NCBI GenBank assembly: GCA_012932295.1
Contig: JAAONU010000016.1
Location: forward strand, 40,083,241-40,147,240
Direction of reading: 5' to 3'
DNA length: 64,000 bases
Origin: Cyclina sinensis
Lineage: Eukaryota; Mollusca; Bivalvia; Venerida; Veneridae
The translations under genes and the position numbers were made by a program. The notes under the pieces are model-generated. The model did no database searches. It saw only the letters and a list, made by a program, of their open reading frames with translations, and was not told the origin of the DNA. Positions 28,001 through 36,876 of this stretch are shown piece after piece (position 1 is the first letter of the stretch; every line of letters starts with the position of its first letter).

Positions 28001-31000
28001 TATGTAGCATTGTCTAGTGGACCTCTACCAAGTTTGTTCAAATCCTGGCCTCTGGGTCAAAAATGGCCCCGCCCTGGGGTCACTTGTTTTACATAGAGTT
28101 ATATAGGAAAATCTTAAAAAAATCTTCTTGTCAGAAACCGTAAGTTATAGAGCTTAGATATTTGGTGTGTACATTTTGTAGCATTGTCTAGTGGACCTCT
28201 ACCAAGTTTGTTAGAAAAATGTCCCTGGGGTCACTATTGGCCCCGCCCGAGGGGTCACAAGTTTTAAATAACAATATAGAAGAAAATCTTTAAAATTCTT
28301 CTTGTCTGAAACCACAAGACCTAGAATTTTAAAATTTGGCATGAAGCAAGCTTTATCAAGCTTTTTCAAATTATTGGATTAGGTTAAAGGTCACGGAGGC
28401 TAAAAGTAGATTTATCTACTGTACCTCATAGAGCCTTCATTTATAGACCAATATCTTTGATATTCAGTATAGAGGTTCCTTGCATGGACCTCTACCCATG
28501 GGTAGGGTTTGAGGTCACTGGGTCAAGGTCAAGGTCACCATAGCTTATGATAGATATTTCTGCTTTCTGTCATAGAGCCTTTATTTATTGACTGATATTT
28601 TACATATTTGGTTTGTAGGCACTTACATATTTTCAATTAAAAAATGAAATACTGCTTAACAGCAAACCTACAGCCAAAGTACTCAGGTGAGCGATCCAGG
28701 GCCATCATGGCCCTCTTGTTTTTAAGCTCACCTGAGCAAATGCTCAGGGTGAGCTATTGTGATAACCCTGTGTCCAGCGTCCATCATCAACATTTTTCTT
28801 TAAATGACATCTCCTCCTAAACCACAAAGACAAAGCTATTTTAACCAAACTTTACAGAAATGTTCCTTATTTAGCCCTTTTCTAAAATTGCTTAAACCTT
28901 TCCACTTCATTGCACATAAGGGCTGCAAAAGCTAAAAATAGAAAAAAAAACAAAAACATCTCCTCCTGAACGGCTGGGTGATTTACCAACAAATTTCACA
29001 TTTCTCAAGGGCAGATAGCCCTCAAATTTATTTTTGCAATGTTATGCCCCTTTTTCAGTTTAAAATTTCTTGATTAACCTTTTTGTTAATGTCCATTTCT
29101 CAAAAGTGTCAAAGATATTCAATTCAAACTTGGAAAATACTTGATCTCCAGCAAGACGCCTGCAAAGATTGTTGGTATCCATGTCCCTGGGGTCACTGCC
29201 CCACCCCCTGGGGTCACTTGATTTTGCTTATACTTATATATAGGAAAAAAACTTCTTAAGACTAGAAATAAAATATTAACTGACATGAGATGGGTAAGTA
29301 CTCCCCCCTTTCTCCCACCCCCTGCCCCCTCTGCATGGGGACCCCCCTCCCCCTGCCCACGTAACCCCAAATTATTTTTTTTTTAAGCTCACCTGAGCAA
29401 ATGCTCAGGGTGAGCTATTGTGATCACCCTGTGTCCAGCGTCCATCATCAACATTTTTCTTTAAATGACATCTCCTCCTAAACCACAAAGACAAAGCTAT
29501 TTTAACCAAACTTTAACCATTCCACTCCATTGCACATTAGGGCTGCAAAAGCTAAAAATAGAAAAAATTTAAAACAACATCTCCTCCTGAACAGCTGGGT
29601 GATTTTCCACCAAATTTCACAGAAATGTTCCTTACATTGCCCTCTTTTAAAATTGCTAAAATGGTTCCCCTGCATTGAACAAAATGGCCACCAGAGCTAA
29701 AAATAGATTTTCATCAATATTTGGCTTCAAATGACATTTCTTCCAAAACCACTTGGCCATTTTAAACCAAATGTGACAGAAATGTTCCTTATAATGCCCT
29801 TTTCTAAAATTGCTCAAACCTTTCCGCTCCATTCTCGGCCTTACACATCCGGGTACTTTTTAAAAGTAGTATATCGGTACTTGGGTGTAACTCTGATTTT
29901 ATCGTTGAGCTATAATTATGTAACTTCAAGATTAAAAATTACAAAAACTAAAACATATAACAAAAGAAACTGTTTTAATTTCCGAGACCTATGGCCTGAT
30001 AAGTGCATTTTTTGCTCACCTGAGCACAAAGTGCTCAGGGTGAGCTTTTCTGATCAGTCTTTGTCCGTCGTATGTCCATCAGTCCATCCGTCAGTCAATC
30101 CGTCCGTTGTCAACTTTTCATTCAAATGACATCTCCTCTGAAACCAAAGGGCCAAATTAAATGAAACTTGCCTGGGATGTTCCTTGCATGAAGCTCTACC
30201 AAGATTGTTCAAATGGTTCTGGTCCATTGCATTTCTGGTTCACTGGAGCTAAAATTAGATTCTAAAAGTTGGATCTTTAAAAATCTTCTTCTCCCAAACC
30301 ACAAGGCCTGGAGCTTAGATATTTGGTATGAAGCATCATTTAGTGGACCTCTACCAAGTTTGTTCAAATTATGACCATGGGGTCAAAACTGACCCCATCC
30401 CAGGGGTCAGTTGATTTTACATAGATTTATATAGGGAAAACTTAAAAAATCTTCTTGTCAGAAACCACAAGTCCTAGAGTTTAGATATTTGGTGTGCAGC
30501 ATTGTCAAGTGGACCTCTACTAAGTTTCTTCAAATCATAGCCACTGGGTCAAAATAGGCCCCACCCAGGGGGTCAGTTGATTATACATAGGCTTATATAG
30601 GAAATCTTTAAAAATCTTCTTCTCAGAAACCACAATGCATACAGCTTAGATATTTGGTATGTAGCATTGTCTAGTGGACCTCTATCAAGTTTGTTCAAAT
30701 TATGTCCCCTGGGTCAAAATTGGCCACACCCCAGGGTTCTCTTGATTTGCATATAGTTATATAGGAAAAACATGAAAAATCATTTTTCTCCGAAACTAAT
30801 AGGACTAGACCTTAGATATTTGGTGTGGAGTATTGAGTTGAGAACCTTTACCAGTATTGTTTATATGTTGGCCCTGGGGTCAAAATTGGCCCAGCCCCAG
30901 GGGCCCTTAATATGTAAAAAAGGCAATCTTTAAAAATCTTCTTACTGGAAACCTCAATGCCTACAGCTTAGATATTTGGTATGCAGCATTATCTAGTGGA

Positions 31001-34000
31001 TGTCTACCAAATTTGTTCAAATTATGTCCCCTGGGTCAAAATTGACCACGCCCCAGGGTTCTCTTGGTTTACATATAGTTATATAGAAAAAACATGAAAA
31101 ATCATTTTTCTTCCAAACTTATAGGACTAGACCTTAAATATTTGGTGTGGAATATTGTGTTGAGAACCTTTACCAGTATTGTTTATATGTTGGCCCTGGG
31201 GTCAAAATTGGCCCAGCCCCAGGGGCCCTTAATATGTAAAAAAGGCAATCTTTAAAAATCTTCTTACTAGAAACCTCAATGCCTACAGCTGAGATATTTT
31301 GTATTCAGCATTGTTTAGTGGACCTCTACCTAGTTTGTTTGAAAAATGTCCCTGGGATTACTATTGGTCCCGCCCGAGGGGTCACAAGTTTTAAATAGCA
31401 GTATAGAAGAAAATCTTTAAAAATCTTCTTGTCTGAAACCACAAGGCCTAGAATTTTAAAATTTGGCATGAAGCAAACTTTATCAAGCTTTTTGAAATTA
31501 TTAGATTAGGTTAAAGGCCACGGAGGCTAAAAATAGATTGATCTACTGTACCTCATTGAGCCTTCATTTATAGACCAATATCTTTGATATGCAGTATATA
31601 GGTTCCATGCATGGAGGTCTACCAATGGGTTGCGTTTTAGGTCACTGGGTCAAGGTCAAGGTCACCATAGCTTATAATAGATATTTCTACTTTCTGTCAT
31701 AGAGCCTTTATTTATTGACTGATATTTTACATATTTTGTTTGTAGGCACTTAAATATTTTCAATTAAAAAATGAAATACTGCTTAACAGCAAACCTACAG
31801 CCATAGTACTCAGGTGAGCGATCCAGGGCCATCATGGCCCTCTTGTTTATGTTTCAAGTTTGATAACATTTATTATTTTCTAGAGGGAAAGCAAGTGGCC
31901 ATGATGTAGATATTTTGATAACACATCCAACAGAAGACAAGGTAATAGGAGCACTGCCAAGATTGATACAAAGTCTTGAATCAACAGACACTGTTCTTTG
32001 TGGTCGGCTTGAAAATAGCACATATACTGATGACGTGTTATCCAGAAACACTAAACTGAGTACCAGAGGCCAACTTGACCATTTTGAAAAATGGATTGGT
32101 ATAGTAAAAGTTCCTAAAACTGTAAGAAGTAGTGCACAAGGTAGTAATTCTGTCCATACTGGTTTAGCAACAAAGAGTGATTTGCCAAATAATGCAAATA
32201 ACAATATAGAATCAGACTGTTCAAGAAAACTAGAGTGTAAAAACGGTTACAGTACAGAAACGATCTATTCAAGAACAGGTTCTGGAAGGGAAATGGACTT
32301 AGAAGACAGTGGGACATTAAAAGAAGTTGAAGGTGACACCCTGAAATTGTTAGAAGGAAGTGTAGATGTTTCTGAACTAAAGTATGGACATATAAAGGGT
32401 GGAGATACAAAATCAAGAGATACAACCCCAGCTGAACTTGCTGCAGAAGAGAGAAACTGGCTGGCAAGAAGGGTAGACTTAATCATATCACCTTACAGGT
32501 GCAGTTTATTAACTTGAAGTGATTTTTTTAATTAAAGGTCTGTGAATCAAAGTTGTGATCAAACTTCATTCTAATTTCAAGATCAGCTTCATTGCAAAAT
32601 ATAATACCTAATTAAATAATAGAGCATAAAATATCTTCTTGTATTCTAGTATTTTAGTATTGGTTTTGTGCTACCACATGCTGACTGGGAAATGAGAATC
32701 TACTTAAAATGTGTATTATTTATGTTTTGATCTTTAAATGCTCAAATGCATTTTTTTAAAGAATTATTATTTTTGCAGGTTATATTAACTTCTTATACCC
32801 CTGAAAGGATGTACTATGATATGCCCCCGGTAGTCTGTCAACCATCTGTTCTATTAGCAAATTTGTGTTTGCAATATATCTCTTGAACAGTTTGTAGGAT
32901 ATTCATGAAACTTGGGTCAAAAGTAAATATTAATTTTGGATAATACACATTTCAGATATATTTTGTGCTTTATTTTTGATGAAGAATATTCACAAAATTT
33001 AGTCAAATATTCATATCATGAGATAACTTGCAGTACCCAGTATTACGGTATTCCGTGCATGCTTTAGTTACACTGTTATACGCACTTCTTTAATTTTGTT
33101 TTTGATAAAGTTGTATATTATTGTGACAAGGTCATTCAGTGTCACTAGCTTTCTTTGGGCATATATTGCTTGATTATCAGCAGAGCTGTTGTTCTTTATT
33201 TCTTTGATGGATTAAATACTTTTGAGATTTAAGAAATTTACATACCATTCATAATATAAAAGAATTAACTGTCTCTTGAGCTGAATAGTTTTAAGAAGAA
33301 TTTTTATTCAAACCACAGACAGTGTCTTTTCAGGTTCTATAATAATATTATTAATTTTGAAGGCAGATTTCAATTTTGATTTTAACCTTTATTGACCTTG
33401 ACCTACTGGCCTACTTTTTCAGATTTTTTTTCAGCTACAGTAATGAAATTCCCCCTATACTTAAAATTTTTCATGCATATTTCAACTTTGACCTTAGCCA
33501 ACATCAGCCTCGATTTGCTGACCTGTTTTTGAAGCTGTGTGAATGAATCTTGGACCAGATGTACAATTTTGCATGTAGATTTCAACTTTAACATTGGGTG
33601 AATTTACCTTCATTGGCCTTGCTGTTCTAACTTGTAATGCTCAGGTGAGAGATATAGGGCAATCGTGGCCCTCTTATTTATTATTTAAATATGTTTCCTT
33701 TTACAGTCAGTTTTACTATGCACTAGTTGGTTGGACAGGAAGTAAACAGTTCAACAGAGATGCCAGAACCTACTCAGAGAGAAAACAAAATATGAAGTTG
33801 ACAAGTCATGGGTTATATGATTTCAACATGGTAAGTATATGTACAATGTATAAACAGTTTTGCAAAGGCAGATTATCAATGACAGGAGAGCTTTAACTAA
33901 AATCCTTAAACATACTGTTTGTTTGGGTTTTTTTGCTTGTAATAACAAAGAGTTGGGGAGCAGGGCTCTCTCTGTTTTCTTCTCTCTAATTACCTATTCA

Positions 34001-36656
34001 TCCAAAAGTTTCTAGGATTTATTCTAACATACTTTTCATAATTCTTTGTTCTTTGAAAAAAAAAATCTAGAACAGTTGTTCATGAAAGAATGCACAATAA
34101 TGTGTACTCAGTTTGGTTATTACAAGTGCCAGTGCCATGGCTTCCTAAAACTTAATAGGCAGGTTGGTAATAGCCAGTGGATCACTCCTGAAGTTTGTAG
34201 GGTCACTAGATCAAAGGTCAAGGTCATATTGATCATTAACTGAAATAACTGGTTTCTGAGAGAATGCTTGGGCCCTAGGGTCCTTAAACTTGCAATGCTG
34301 GTTGATAATGACCTCTAGATGACTTAATATATCTCTTTTGGAGTCACTTGGTCAAAGTTAAAGGTCAGAGTGACCATAATCAGAAAAATGGTTTCCAATC
34401 AATAACTAGAGAACCCTCAGGCATTGGCTTCGCAGACTTGCCATGCAGGTTGGTCTGTTCAAGAGATGACCCCTATTGTCTTTGAGGTCACCAGAGTAAA
34501 GGCCAAGGTCACAGTGGCCATACACCATAAAGACTCAAAACTTCCTACCTTCCCACCCTCCCACATTACTACCTACCTACCCATGCAGTTCCTGTGCTCT
34601 TTTGTGTTCTCCAATAATTGAACTTATACATTTCAAAACCAAAATGTCATTGACATAATCTACAGTTCCTCTCATTCATCTACTTGTCAATACTTGGCCA
34701 ATAGCTTTTGATATCAGAAGCCCATCATCCTTTTTTAATGTACTGACACAAGTCCTTGTCCTTTTGCCTTCCTATACTTAAATGGCTGTCTCTAAGGATG
34801 AGGTGCTGGGGGTTGTGGGGACATATATGTTTTACAAACGGTTTGTTTTACAAGTATATTTAAACTTTGAACTTTGCCAACATGACCTTGACCTACTGGC
34901 CTAATTTCTTGTTTTTGCAGATACATTATTGAAATCTGAACTATAATCATGATTTTGCATGCAGTTTAAAAATTGACCTTAGCTCACATTGACGTTGGCT
35001 TCGTGATTTTGAAGCTGAAGAATGGAAATTTGAACTGTTATTTATTATTTTTGATGCAATTTTCAGCTGAACCTTAGCCCACATTGACCTTGACCTGTTG
35101 GCTTATTTTCTTGTTTTTAGTATGGAAATTTGAATTGCAATTCAGCATGGAGATTTCAATTTTGACCTAAGTTTACTCTGAAAATGACCTACTGACCTAC
35201 TTGTATTTGCAGCTACAGTTAGGAAAATTGAACTATATGAACAATTTTGCTTGTGGATTTCAACTTTGACCTTGGCTGACATTGACTCTGTACTACTGAC
35301 CTACTTACTGTGTTTGAAGCTGTGTCCATGAAATTTGGACCAGAAGTACGATTTTGCATGTAGATTTCAACTTCAACATGGGCTGAACTTACCTTGATTC
35401 CTTCATTGGCCTTGCTGTTTTAAATGGTGCTACTCAGGTGTTGGATATAGAGCCATCATGACCCTCTTGTTTAATGCTTGTTGGGAGCATAACTCCTAAA
35501 GTATTCAAGGGATTTAGTTGATATTATACCTGTTGATAGAGGACAAATAGACAAAGTGCATTATCAAAGAAGTATAACTCTACCTTGCCCAATTTTTTAA
35601 ACACCTTTCTTGATGATTTTAATGATGGTTATTTGATATTTAAAATGATATGTACATGAAGTGATGGAAAGTGCAGTGTCCAAGAATCACAACACTAACT
35701 GGCCATGTTTATTAAATATCTCCCTTAATTATAACCTCACAAATGGAGTTTAGCTGGGTATACAGGAATCATTATGTTGGTTGGTTGTTAGATTGGTTGA
35801 TCCACTTCTTTTTTCAGTTGTAACTTTGTCTTGCGTGAAGGGATTCTATAATAACTTGACAAATGTTATAACACATTGAGACCATACTCTAAAGGTCAAA
35901 ATCACTCTTAGGTCATGAGGTGGTCCATATTTTGTGTCTGCTCTGTAACTTTATCATTCATCAAGTAATTTTGAAATAATTTGGCACAAATGATGCTTAC
36001 AAGATAATTTGTTGCGCTGATTGATTTTGATAGAAAAGTACCGGGTAGTAGAAAATTTTGTGAGGAAGTGTAGTAAATAAGAGATATAAATAACTCTATT
36101 TTGCTTATTTAGTTCTTACTGAATATTTTCCCCTGGAGTATTAATCACATTCAGTGATAGCTCTAGTTATTTTCTATAGCAGTATTTTGACTTCAATTTA
36201 TATTTAGTAAAATACAAAAAGAAAAAAATACATTGATTTGAAATAGTGCTACATTAATATGATTGAACCAGTCTTTAATATTTTGGAGATATTACTTGAA
36301 AAACTACAAGCCAGACTTTATGAGATTATATCCATCAACTATGAGATTTTGTGAGATTTGCAGAAACAGCCAGTCTTTGGTTTTTAGTCTAAGCTATCAA
36401 AAACTTTTTAATGTAAACCTGAAGAAGAAAAAGAAATATTTATATAAATTGAGAACTTAATACATGAATTATTTCATAATTGAACTTATTGTAGCTTATA
36501 TTAACTTCCTGTATATGCTGTAGAGATACATGTATGAAAAAATATATATGTATTGTATTATCTTTGTAGGGAAAGAAGATTCCGGCCTCCAGTGAAAAAG
36601 AAGTCTTTGACAACTTGAAGTTGCCATACCATGAGCCATGGGAAAGAAATTGTTAA
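12984..36656 (+). CDS. POLM: Family X DNA polymerase, Pol mu / TdT type (11 exons, 580 aa)
   Basis: Nuclear polymerase of non-homologous end joining. Eleven exons join with consistent phases into 580 codons (human Pol mu 494, TdT 509). In order: BRCT about 6-105 (NLVYILETKI, EVTHIV, SVQWFADCMRAGK); linker with YGCQRATPL; 8-kDa HhH region (ITNIGDHSKRVIQEILEDG); second HhH at FGVGPSTAKQF from 227; palm with GGFRRGK and GHDVD (catalytic Asp313, Asp315); DHFEKW with Lys375; third catalytic Asp504 in RRVDL; Gly519-Trp520 in GWTGSKQF; C-terminal YHEPWERN. About 100 residues of low-complexity insertion lie at about 385-493. The start is the first ATG after an in-frame TGA at 12888. Lys375 and the WERN tail are TdT-like. 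In vertebrates this ancestor split into POLM and DNTT, so the symbol is approximate. Confidence 0.95.
13138..14268. mobile_element. MITE with about 100-bp inverted repeats, split by a SINE
   Basis: The right arm (about 14150-14268) is the inverted complement of the left arm (13144-13157 plus about 13489-13590). Both contain CTGAATATTCAATAGGCGGA, TTCACACCTAATTA and a TTTCGTC-type tip. Removing the SINE and one copy of its 12-bp target duplication rejoins the left arm. The interior is AT-rich and has no transposase. Located in polymerase intron 1. Confidence 0.75.
13158..13476 (-). mobile_element. tRNA-derived SINE nested in the MITE
   Basis: The minus strand reads a tRNA-like head (GTGGTAAAGCCCTGGACTG, then a B-box-like ATATCAATCCCCC) followed by a body homologous to 38685-38990 (GAGACGTTAAACCGA, GTATCTTGCACTATC). 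It is flanked by a perfect 12-bp target duplication CGTCGACCAACC at 13146-13157 and 13477-13488. Confidence 0.88.
14269..14894. other. Polymerase intron 1, no feature
   Basis: AT-rich intronic sequence; nothing recognised. Confidence 0.4.
14895..15125 (-). repeat. Short GAGCATA-ended element, copy 1
   Basis: About 230 bp homologous, in inverse orientation, to 53990-54233. Shared phrases are AGAGCTCATCAAGGTGCA, TGGGTCTGGCAGGTAG and GTTTGTGACAAAC-like runs. One end is the palindrome TGCTCCCTCCAGGAGCA; the other is a small hairpin next to AAACAAGCGCTATG. Confidence 0.7.
15126..16004. other. Polymerase intron 1, no feature
   Basis: AT-rich, with a run of ATTATTAATAATTACTAA-like sequence just before exon 2; nothing else recognised. 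Confidence 0.4.
16005..16212 (+). CDS. POLM: Polymerase exon 2 (BRCT)
   Basis: Acceptor CATTTTAG. The best donor is GAG|GTGAGA at 16212; an in-frame alternative at 16200 (CAG|GTACAT) would drop four codons. It encodes PEVTHIVTEFKEYE and VVSVQWFADCMRAGKVV, the BRCT core with its conserved Trp. Confidence 0.9.
16585..16671 (+). CDS. POLM: Polymerase exon 3
   Basis: Acceptor ATATTTCAG, donor GTAAGA, phase 0 at both ends, 29 codons. It encodes LAEYGCQRATPLRHLN, matching the Pol mu linker AYACQRPTPLTHHN. Confidence 0.92.
17154..17230 (+). CDS. POLM: Polymerase exon 4
   Basis: Acceptor GATTTTCAG, donor GTAAAC, phase 0 to 2. It encodes KALETLEKYAELRDEDNDYS, aligned with EALEILAEAAGFEG of Pol mu at the start of the 8-kDa domain. 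Confidence 0.92.
17231..18289. repeat. Decayed tandem-cored repeat in intron 4
   Basis: Phrases such as CAGCAACC...TGG, GGAAATTTTCAGTACCA-like and TTGATTTGCTACATA recur at roughly 150-160 bp spacing. This suggests an old array too diverged to delimit. No exon was seen. Confidence 0.35.
18290..19095 (+). repeat. Family D tandem-cored element, copy 1
   Basis: Several roughly 150-bp units with TTTACTTCATACTTGGACAC, CCCTTTGGACAAGACCTTCC and TTTGACCTTGACCCCTGA. The end phrase GGGCATTGTCATCTTACAG matches that of the copy at 43857-44935. It begins in a GTCTGTCACTCTGTCAGTC stretch. Confidence 0.65.
19114..19216 (+). CDS. POLM: Polymerase exon 5 (first HhH)
   Basis: Acceptor TTTTTTCAG, donor GTAAAT, phase 2 to 0. 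It encodes RASCVLKSLPFALSSIHQL then NITNIGDHSKRVIQ, the DNA-binding helix-hairpin-helix of the 8-kDa domain. Confidence 0.95.
19217..19671. other. Polymerase intron 5, no feature
   Basis: No repeat or exon was recognised in this stretch. Confidence 0.4.
19672..20920 (+). mobile_element. Family C tandem-cored element with perfect ERE palindromes
   Basis: Ends are inverted: TATGCCCGAAGGGGG at 19672 and CCTTCGGGCATATA at 20881. They are followed by a small hairpin CACCAAGGGTG and CTCTTGTTT. The core has units of about 145-150 bp. Four units contain the perfect palindrome AGGTCACAGTGACCT at 20012, 20156, 20301 and 20451. Located in polymerase intron 5. Confidence 0.75.
21076..21147 (+). CDS. POLM: Polymerase exon 6
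   Basis: Acceptor CTAAACAG, donor GTGAGA, phase 0 at both ends, 24 codons. It encodes EILEDGENLEVENILND then PWFHKMK, aligned with ELLEHGVCEEVERV ... QTMK of Pol mu. Confidence 0.95.
21148..21774. other. Polymerase intron 6, plain part
   Basis: AT-rich intronic DNA with no recognisable repeat or exon. Confidence 0.35.
21775..22565 (+). repeat. Family E tandem-cored element in intron 6
   Basis: Units of about 145-165 bp with TTGGTCATGACCAGTAGAT and AGGTCAAAGGTCAAAGTCAC. One unit has a local duplication of GTCACAGTGACATTAAT-type sequence near 21945. Related units recur at 34130-34530. Confidence 0.6.
22777..22897 (+). CDS. POLM: Polymerase exon 7 (second HhH)
   Basis: Acceptor TTTTTCCAG, donor GTAAAT, phase 0 to 1. 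It encodes LFTEIFGVGPSTAKQFIAKG then WSSIDDVRAG, the finger HhH that grips the primer strand. Confidence 0.95.
22905..23650 (+). repeat. Family F degenerate tandem-cored element in intron 7
   Basis: Begins with a decayed GAGCATA-type end (ATGCTCTCTGAGAAATTATG). Units of about 130-160 bp follow with TTGGCACAAATGTTTGCC, CAGTGAGATGATGTG and CAGTAGCTCAAAGGTC. No coding signal. Confidence 0.55.
23652..24048 (+). repeat. Family B GAGCATA element, copy 1
   Basis: Starts with the imperfect hairpin TATGCTCCCCGAAGG ... GAGCATA and GTCCGTCC runs. It holds about two and a half 145-bp units (GGCATTGACGCGGAGTGCAG, CCATAACTCTATTT). The second element begins abruptly at 24049. Inverse homologue at 61430-62674. 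Confidence 0.65.
24049..24650 (+). repeat. GAGCATA-related element, second type
   Basis: Starts TATGCTGCCCGAAGGGTGAG with GTCCGTCTGTTCGT runs. Units of about 150 bp with GTGCAGTGCACAAGA and TATGAGAGATATCA-type phrases follow. It ends at TTCGGGGAGCAT (about 24638-24650), the inverse of its start. Confidence 0.65.
24651..25567. other. Polymerase intron 7, no feature
   Basis: Long AT-rich stretch before exon 8. The short open frames here show no family resemblance. Confidence 0.4.
25568..25700 (+). CDS. POLM: Polymerase exon 8 (start of palm)
   Basis: Acceptor TTCAACAG, donor GTATAT, phase 1 to 2. It encodes GLAFHEDLTLPVLRQEA, then a helix and VTGGFRR, half of the nucleotide-binding GGFRRGK motif. 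Confidence 0.95.
25980..28722 (+). mobile_element. Family A tandem-cored element, copy A2
   Basis: Complete: 5' hairpin AGCTCACCTGAGCAC ... GTGCTCAGGGTGAGC, about 13 units of roughly 165 bp, AGGTCACTGGGTCAAGG region, and 3' hairpin AGGGCCAT C ATGGCCCT (28698-28714) then CTCTTGTTT. A local jump with a shortened unit lies near 27740-27830. In polymerase intron 8. Confidence 0.8.
28724..29383 (+). mobile_element. Family A variant, 5' fragment
   Basis: Begins AAGCTCACCTGAGCAAATGC directly after copy A2. It has a core different from A1/A2 (ACATCTCCTCCTAAACCAC) and lacks the 3' end. It contains a C-rich stretch at about 29300-29365. Confidence 0.65.
29384..29830 (+). mobile_element. Family A variant, second 5' fragment
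   Basis: Its first roughly 130 bp are almost identical to those starting at 28724, differing by a few bases. It is also 3'-truncated and stops near a CGGCCTTACACATCCGGG junction. Confidence 0.65.
30013..31849 (+). mobile_element. Family A tandem-cored element, copy A4
   Basis: Starts GCTCACCTGAGCACAAAGTG and holds about eight diverged units. It ends with the AGGTCACTGGGTCAAGG block and 3' hairpin AGGGCCAT C ATGGCCCT at 31825-31841 followed by CTCTTGTTT, 35 bases before exon 9. Confidence 0.8.
31884..32498 (+). CDS. POLM: Polymerase exon 9 (catalytic, with insertion)
   Basis: Acceptor ATTTTCTAG, donor GTGCAG, phase 2 to 2, 615 bp. It carries GKASGHDVDILITHP (Asp313, Asp315), a long Loop1 region, LDHFEKW (Lys375), then about 100 polar residues (385-493) and LARRVDLIISPY (Asp504). 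In human Pol mu and TdT the equivalent Asp-to-Asp interval is 86-89 residues; here it is 189. Confidence 0.95.
32499..33374. other. Polymerase intron 9, plain part
   Basis: AT-rich. A possible decayed GGGCATA-type element spans about 32820-33170 (ATATGCCCCCGGTAG start, GGGCATATATTGCTTG end). Nothing else seen. Confidence 0.35.
33375..33680 (+). repeat. Family G element fragment
   Basis: Carries TGACCTTGACCTACTGGCC and TTTCAACTTTGACCTTAGC. It ends CTCAGGTGAGAGATATAGGG, then the hairpin-like AGGGCAATCGTGGCCCT and CTCTTATTT, 27 bases before exon 10. The core differs from family A although the 3' terminus is related. Confidence 0.6.
33707..33830 (+). CDS. POLM: Polymerase exon 10
   Basis: Acceptor CTTTTACAG, donor GTAAGT, phase 2 to 0. 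It encodes SQFYYALVGWTGSKQFNRDA and HGLYDFNM. Gly519-Trp520 is the family's sugar-contacting GW pair. Confidence 0.96.
34110..34540 (+). repeat. Family E-related units
   Basis: Two to three units of about 130-150 bp with GCAGGTTGGT, AGATCAAAGGTCAAGGTCA and TTTGAGGTCACCAGAG, similar to 21775-22565. In polymerase intron 10. Confidence 0.5.
34850..35475 (+). repeat. Family G element, second copy
   Basis: Repeated TGACCTTGACCTACTGGCC and TGCATGTAGATTTCAAC phrases. It ends CTACTCAGGTGTTGGATA and a decayed terminal hairpin (35449-35465) followed by CTCTTGTTT. Confidence 0.6.
35476..36569. other. Polymerase intron 10, 3' part
   Basis: A decayed GAGCATA-type stretch (35480-36150; GGGAGCATAACTCC, AGTGCAGTGTCCAAGAA) and then plain AT-rich DNA up to exon 11. 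Confidence 0.35.
36570..36656 (+). CDS. POLM: Polymerase exon 11 and stop
   Basis: Acceptor CTTTGTAG, phase 0, 28 codons then TAA at 36654. It encodes GKKIPASSEKEVFDNLKLPY then HEPWERNC. The ending resembles TdT (YIEPWERNA) more than Pol mu (LPPEQRNA). The last codons begin a 45-bp tandem duplication. Confidence 0.95.
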   Translation, partial: GKKIPASSEKEVFDNLKLPYHEPWERNC

Positions 36657-36737
36657 ACTATGTTGCATGTGTTCTTACATCTGGAAAAAAAGAATTGTTA
36701 AACTATGTTGCATGTGTTCTTACATCTGGAAAAAAAG
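36648..36737 (+). repeat. Perfect 45-bp tandem duplication over the polymerase stop codon
   Basis: The unit AATTGTTAAACTATGTTGCA... (45 bp, ending GGAAAAAAAG) occurs twice without a mismatch, at 36648-36692 and 36693-36737. The first copy contains the last sense codon (TGT) and the TAA stop; the second lies in the 3' UTR. Confidence 0.95.
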
Positions 36738-36876
36738 AATATCAATCTTTTTGTTAACAGTATCATATTATCTTTACAGTGATAATTGTCATGAAAGAGT
36801 GTGAGGAATAATATACAACATTATTTATATTAAGGTTTGTGTCTCTGTTTCAAAAAAAATATGTATGACAGTCAAG

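Noticed and set aside
29731..30129. 132-codon open frame
   Set aside because: Spans the junction of two repeat elements; no conserved features.
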